From Nitrolancea sp040255925 (GTDB lineage: Bacteria > Chloroflexota > Chloroflexia > Thermomicrobiales > Thermomicrobiaceae): 8,750 nucleotides of DNA. Under the pieces are notes generated by a model. The model was not told where the DNA came from. It searched no databases and saw only the letters and a list, made by a program, of their open reading frames with translations. Below, in pieces: positions 5,711 through 8,750 of the stretch (positions are counted from its first letter, which is position 1; every line of letters begins with the position of its first letter). Position numbers and translations under genes: made by a program. The stretch is taken from the NCBI GenBank assembly GCA_040255925.1, contig JBDZVX010000102.1, forward strand, positions 1-8,750, written 5' to 3'.

Positions 5711-7663
5711 ATGACACCGCGAACCGAGAAACGGAAATACACCGGTGCTGATATCCGGGTCCTGGAGGGGATCGAGGCGATTCGTACACGCCCCGGCATG
5801 TACATCGGTTCGACCGGAACGACCGGCCTGCACCATCTGATCTGGGAGGCGGTCGACAACGCGACCGATGAGGCGATCGCCGGATATGGCGACCGGATTT
5901 GGGTGGCGATCGACGCCGAAAACTGGGTGACCGTCCGGGACGAGGCCCGGGGCATTCCATTCGATCCGAAGGCGTTCAACGGCAAGACCCTCCCGACAGC
6001 GACGATTATCCTGACCGTTCCTCACTCCGGTGGGAAGTTTGAACAGGGTGTTTACAAGACCGCCGGTGGCCTGCACGGGGTCGGCGCCACGGTCATCAAT
6101 GCGCTGTCCGAGAAGCTGGAAGTCACCATCTGGCGCGATGGCCAACAGTTTTTCCAGACGTTCACGCGGGGTGTCCCAGGCAAGCACAAGATCACGGACT
6201 GCGATCCGGCCTTCCATGGAACGCAACTCCGCTGGCTCTTCGACCGCGAGGTCTTCACTGATCCCTCGGTCGGCTATCAACGGGAGGTGATCGAGAGCCG
6301 GCTGCGGGCCGCCGCTTTCCTCAACCGGGGAGTCGCCTACCATCTGGCGGTCTGGGATGATGACTCCAGTACGATGGTCGAACAGGCCTTCCATTCCGAG
6401 CGTGGCTTGCCCGACTTCATCGATGAGCTACGGCCGCGCGACAAGGAGAGCGTGCCGGTCTTTAAGGAGCCCTTTGCGGCAATGGAATCTCGGGACGATA
6501 TCGTGGTGGAAGTGGCGATTCAGCCGAACCGTGGTGAGCGAACCCGGATTGTCTCCTTTGCCAACGGTGTGCGGACGGTTGAAGGCGGGACACACGAGAG
6601 CGGCTTCCAGGCGGCGTTGACGAAGGTGCTCAACGATCAGGCGATCCGGCTCGGTGTGACCAAGAAGCGAGAGTTCGATGGCGAGGTCATCCGCGAGGGG
6701 CTGGTCGGAATCGTCTCGGTCAAGCTGACGAACCCGCAATTCGAGGGGCAGACCAAGAACCGGCTGACCAACAGCGGGGTTGATGGCATCGTACGCTCGG
6801 TGGTTGGCGAGGCGTTGACTCGCTGGTGTGAGACCAACGAGTCGACCACCCGTGAATGGGTCCGCGCGCTTGACCAGCGGCGGAAGGCGCGCGACGCGGC
6901 GAAAGCGGCCGCCAGGCTGGTAATGAACGGCAAGAGCCGGCGGAACGGCCAGATCATCGACACCACGATCTCGGATAAGTTCATCCCCTGCCACACGAAG
7001 GACCCGGCCAGAGCCGAGCTGTATATCGTGGAGGGCGATAGCGCTGGCGGCTCGGCCAGCCAGGGCCGCTACTCGGAGTTCCAGGCGATCCTCAAGCTGC
7101 GCGGCAAGCCGTTGAACGTGGCCAAGGCCAATATCGAGCGCATCGCCAAGAATGAGGAGATCCGGACGCTCTTGCAGGTGATCGGGACCGGCTCCCGGCA
7201 GGTGTTCGATCTGACCAGGCTCCGCTTCGGCAAGATCATCATTATGACCGACGCCGACGTTGACGGCATGCACATCCAGACGCTGTTGCTGACGCTTTTC
7301 CATCAGGAGCTGCCCGAGTTGATCGAGCGGGGCCACGTCTATATTGCCGCGCCGCCGCTCTACTCGGTTAAGCAGAACGGCAAGATGACCTGGCTACGGG
7401 ATGACGAGGCGCTACGGGAGTGGCAGAAGAGCCATCGCGGCAGCTACGAGGTCAAACGCTACAAGGGGCTGGGTGAGATGAATCCGCGTGAGCTACGGGA
7501 GACGACCATGGACCCGGAGCGGCGGCGACTTAAGCAGGTGGCGATTGAGGATACGGTGCTTGCCGAGCGGATGGTCTACGATCTGATGGAGGACGTAAAC
7601 GCCGAGGGCCGGCGGACCTTCCTGGCTCAGCGGTCCCGGAAGTATATCGATATCGATGTGTAG
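5711..7663 (+). CDS. gyrB/parE: Type IIA DNA topoisomerase subunit B (GyrB/ParE)
   Basis: ATPase subunit of DNA gyrase or topoisomerase IV. It uses ATP to drive passage of one DNA duplex through a break made with the A subunit. The start is ATG 5711, five bases after GGGGA, giving 650 aa, the usual length for B subunits lacking the proteobacterial insertion. The order is: GHKL ATPase (about 10-225) with catalytic Glu46 and Asn50 in WEAVDN; an altered nucleotide motif D77-E-A-R-G81; the lid GGLHGVG at 119-125; then the transducer domain with its QTK lysine; then Toprim (from about 435) with Glu441 in VEGDSAGGSA and the metal-binding Asp514/516/518 in TDADVDG; and the terminal RYKGLGEMNPRELRETTMDPE motif. 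Some stretches favour ParE (YKTAGGLHGVG, HVYIAAPPLY) and others GyrB (ELYIVEGDSAGG), so the subfamily stays open. Standard family members have DNGRG where this has DEARG. The A subunit follows 69 bases downstream, which indicates an operon. Confidence 0.95.
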   Translation: MTPRTEKRKYTGADIRVLEGIEAIRTRPGMYIGSTGTTGLHHLIWEAVDNATDEAIAGYGDRIWVAIDAENWVTVRDEARGIPFDPKAFNGKTLPTATIILTVPHSGGKFEQGVYKTAGGLHGVGATVINALSEKLEVTIWRDGQQFFQTFTRGVPGKHKITDCDPAFHGTQLRWLFDREVFTDPSVGYQREVIESRLRAAAFLNRGVAYHLAVWDDDSSTMVEQAFHSERGLPDFIDELRPRDKESVPVFKEPFAAMESRDDIVVEVAIQPNRGERTRIVSFANGVRTVEGGTHESGFQAALTKVLNDQAIRLGVTKKREFDGEVIREGLVGIVSVKLTNPQFEGQTKNRLTNSGVDGIVRSVVGEALTRWCETNESTTREWVRALDQRRKARDAAKAAARLVMNGKSRRNGQIIDTTISDKFIPCHTKDPARAELYIVEGDSAGGSASQGRYSEFQAILKLRGKPLNVAKANIERIAKNEEIRTLLQVIGTGSRQVFDLTRLRFGKIIIMTDADVDGMHIQTLLLTLFHQELPELIERGHVYIAAPPLYSVKQNGKMTWLRDDEALREWQKSHRGSYEVKRYKGLGEMNPRELRETTMDPERRRLKQVAIEDTVLAERMVYDLMEDVNAEGRRTFLAQRSRKYIDIDV

Positions 7664-7668
7664 ATTAG

Positions 7669-7712
7669 ATCAGCCCTCACCCCCGACCCTTCTCAGATGA
7701 GAGGGGAGAGCA
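7669..7712. repeat. Short repeat and hairpin between the B and A subunit genes
   Basis: The stretch CCCTCACCCCCGACCC resembles a common dispersed intergenic motif. It runs into a stem in which CCCTTCTC (7687-7694) pairs with GAGAGGGG (7699-7706) around a four-base loop, with one G-T pair. It lies wholly in the 69-base gap. Without a T-run it is more likely a repeat remnant or an mRNA-processing/attenuation structure than a terminator. Confidence 0.45.
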
Positions 7713-7723
7713 CCTGATCGGGC

Positions 7724-7727
7724 GGAG
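7724..7727 (+). promoter_or_regulatory. Ribosome binding site deciding the A-subunit start
   Basis: GGAG five bases before ATG 7733 fixes the start codon. No other in-frame start with a comparable site precedes the conserved region. Confidence 0.6.
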
Positions 7728-7732
7728 CAATA

Positions 7733-8750
7733 ATGGCGACAACGGTTCAACCGAACGGACACGAGACGACGATTGAGGCGGAGGATTTCTCGGCACTGTT
7801 CGAGGATGCCTTCGTGCAGTACGCCCTGGCGGTCGTCACCAGCCGCGCTCTCCCGGATGCCCGCGACGGTCTCAAGCCGGTCCAGCGCCGGATTCTCTAC
7901 TGCATGCATGAGAACGGCTACCACTCGACCCGGACGACGGTCAAGAGCGCCTCGGTCGTCGGCGACGTGCTGAAGACGTATCACCCGCATGGTGACAGCG
8001 CGGTCTACGACGCCGCGGTCCGGATGGCTCAGAGTTTCACGATGCGCTATCCGCTGATCGACGGGCAGGGGAATTTTGGCTCGGTCGATGGCGATGCCGC
8101 GGCGGCCTATCGCTACACCGAGATGCGTCTTTCGCCGGTCGGCGAGCTTTTGCTGCGTGACATCGAGCAGGAGACGGTCCCCTTCACCGAGACCTACCTT
8201 CAGGACCCGAAAGTTACCGAGCCGGTCTATCTGCCGGCGCGGATTCCGCCGGTCTGTAACCCGGCCTCCGGCATCGCGGTCGGCCTCTCGACCGAGATTC
8301 CGCCCCACAACCTGGGCGAGTCGATCCGGGCGGCGATCGCGCTCCTCGACAACCCCGAACTCACGGTCGACGCGCTCATGGCGGTCCTGAAGGGGCCGGA
8401 CTTCCCAAGCGGTGGTCGGATTATGGGGACGGCGGGGATTCGCGATTACCTGGAGACCGGCAAGGGGCGGCTCATCGTCCGGGGCGAGGTGCGGCTGGAG
8501 CAGGAGCTCCGCCAGCGGAATCTGATCGTGACCGAGATTCCCCCGGTCTCCCGCGCCCGGCTGGTCAAGTCGATGATCTCAGCGGTCAACGACGGTAAGG
8601 TCAAGGGCGTGACCGACATCCGCAATGAGTCGGATGAGGAGAAGGGGACCCGGATCGTTATCGAACTGGACCGGAACGCGACGCCGGAAACGGTCCTCAA
8701 CCAGCTTTACCGCTACAGCGACCTTGAGACTCCGGTCAGCATCAACATGG
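7733..8750 (+). CDS. gyrA/parC: Type IIA DNA topoisomerase subunit A (GyrA/ParC), 3' partial
   Basis: Breakage-reunion subunit, which cuts both DNA strands through a covalent tyrosine link. The first 339 codons are present; the gene runs off the window. Residues 39-58 (ALPDARDGLKPVQRRILYCM) open the winged-helix domain. The DNA-binding helix 'KSASVVGDVLKTYHPHGDSA' spans 71-90, and the catalytic Tyr128 sits in RYTEMRL. Later hallmarks are GLSTEIPPHNLGE, the LKGPDFPSGG loop, and the tower-domain start 'GEVRLEQELRQRNLIVTEIP'. The quinolone-determining positions are Ser89 and Asp93 (E. coli GyrA Ser83 and Asp87), the pattern usual for sensitive enzymes. In STEIPPHN the glutamate replaces the common asparagine or aspartate. 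The C-terminal beta-pinwheel, where a GyrA box would identify gyrase, lies beyond the window, so gyrase versus topo IV cannot be settled. The start is ATG 7733 with GGAG five bases ahead, in the same direction as and 69 bases after the B subunit. Confidence 0.95.
   Translation, partial: MATTVQPNGHETTIEAEDFSALFEDAFVQYALAVVTSRALPDARDGLKPVQRRILYCMHENGYHSTRTTVKSASVVGDVLKTYHPHGDSAVYDAAVRMAQSFTMRYPLIDGQGNFGSVDGDAAAAYRYTEMRLSPVGELLLRDIEQETVPFTETYLQDPKVTEPVYLPARIPPVCNPASGIAVGLSTEIPPHNLGESIRAAIALLDNPELTVDALMAVLKGPDFPSGGRIMGTAGIRDYLETGKGRLIVRGEVRLEQELRQRNLIVTEIPPVSRARLVKSMISAVNDGKVKGVTDIRNESDEEKGTRIVIELDRNATPETVLNQLYRYSDLETPVSINM

Noticed and set aside
5501..6394. Minus-strand open frame opposite the B-subunit gene
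   Set aside because: It lies across the conserved ATPase domain on the other strand, and its translation (arginine-, histidine- and glycine-rich) shows no domain; it is a by-product of GC-rich coding DNA.
6428..7336. Minus-strand open frame of 302 codons
   Set aside because: Fully antisense to the transducer and Toprim regions of the B subunit; no recognisable motif or ribosome binding site.
7670..8308. Minus-strand open frame of 212 codons
   Set aside because: Antisense to the A-subunit active-site region, which is unmistakable on the plus strand.

Overview
The window is about 60 % GC, with GC-rich third codon positions. It reads as a chromosomal stretch from a Chloroflexota-type bacterium, possibly near Thermomicrobia. 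That placement is inferred from codon use, the set of protein families and a familiar dispersed repeat ('TCATCCTGA(A/G)CGAAG...'); no marker gene proves it.

Left third (1-2985): The 3' part of a ClC-type chloride channel/transporter with two CBS domains runs in from the left edge and stops at 985. Converging on it from the minus strand is a small BON-domain gene (1009-1340). It is readable only if two single-base expansions in G/C runs are removed, so it is either a real pseudogene or an assembly artefact. Next, on the plus strand, comes a probable lipoprotein of the DUF2807 (head-GIN, beta-helix) family at 1710-2426. It is followed by about 560 bases without a convincing gene, which hold hairpins and one copy of a dispersed inverted-repeat element.

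Middle (2986-5710): A small secreted protein of unknown function (2986-3462) is followed 65 bases later by a membrane-bound PAS-GGDEF diguanylate cyclase (3528-5384). The cyclase has an intact catalytic GGDEF motif and an intact RxxD inhibitory site. Its last ~80 residues resemble no domain I know and may result from a one-base expansion in a GGGG run. The interval to the next gene carries a consensus TATAAT box and an operator-like inverted repeat.

Right third (5711-8750): A type IIA topoisomerase pair, with the B subunit (GyrB/ParE, 650 aa) followed after 69 bases by the A subunit (GyrA/ParC, cut by the window end). The pair would form an A2B2 enzyme that passes DNA strands using ATP. Key catalytic residues are present in both subunits, but the B subunit has an unusual DEARG in place of the DxGxG nucleotide-binding motif. 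I cannot tell from this sequence alone whether this is the housekeeping gyrase or a second (topo IV-like) copy.

I see no mobile-element gene, CRISPR array, rRNA or complete tRNA, and no clear novel multi-gene system. The most informative observations are the hidden frameshifted BON gene, the recurring homopolymer indels, the odd ATPase motif and the repeats in the intergenic DNA.
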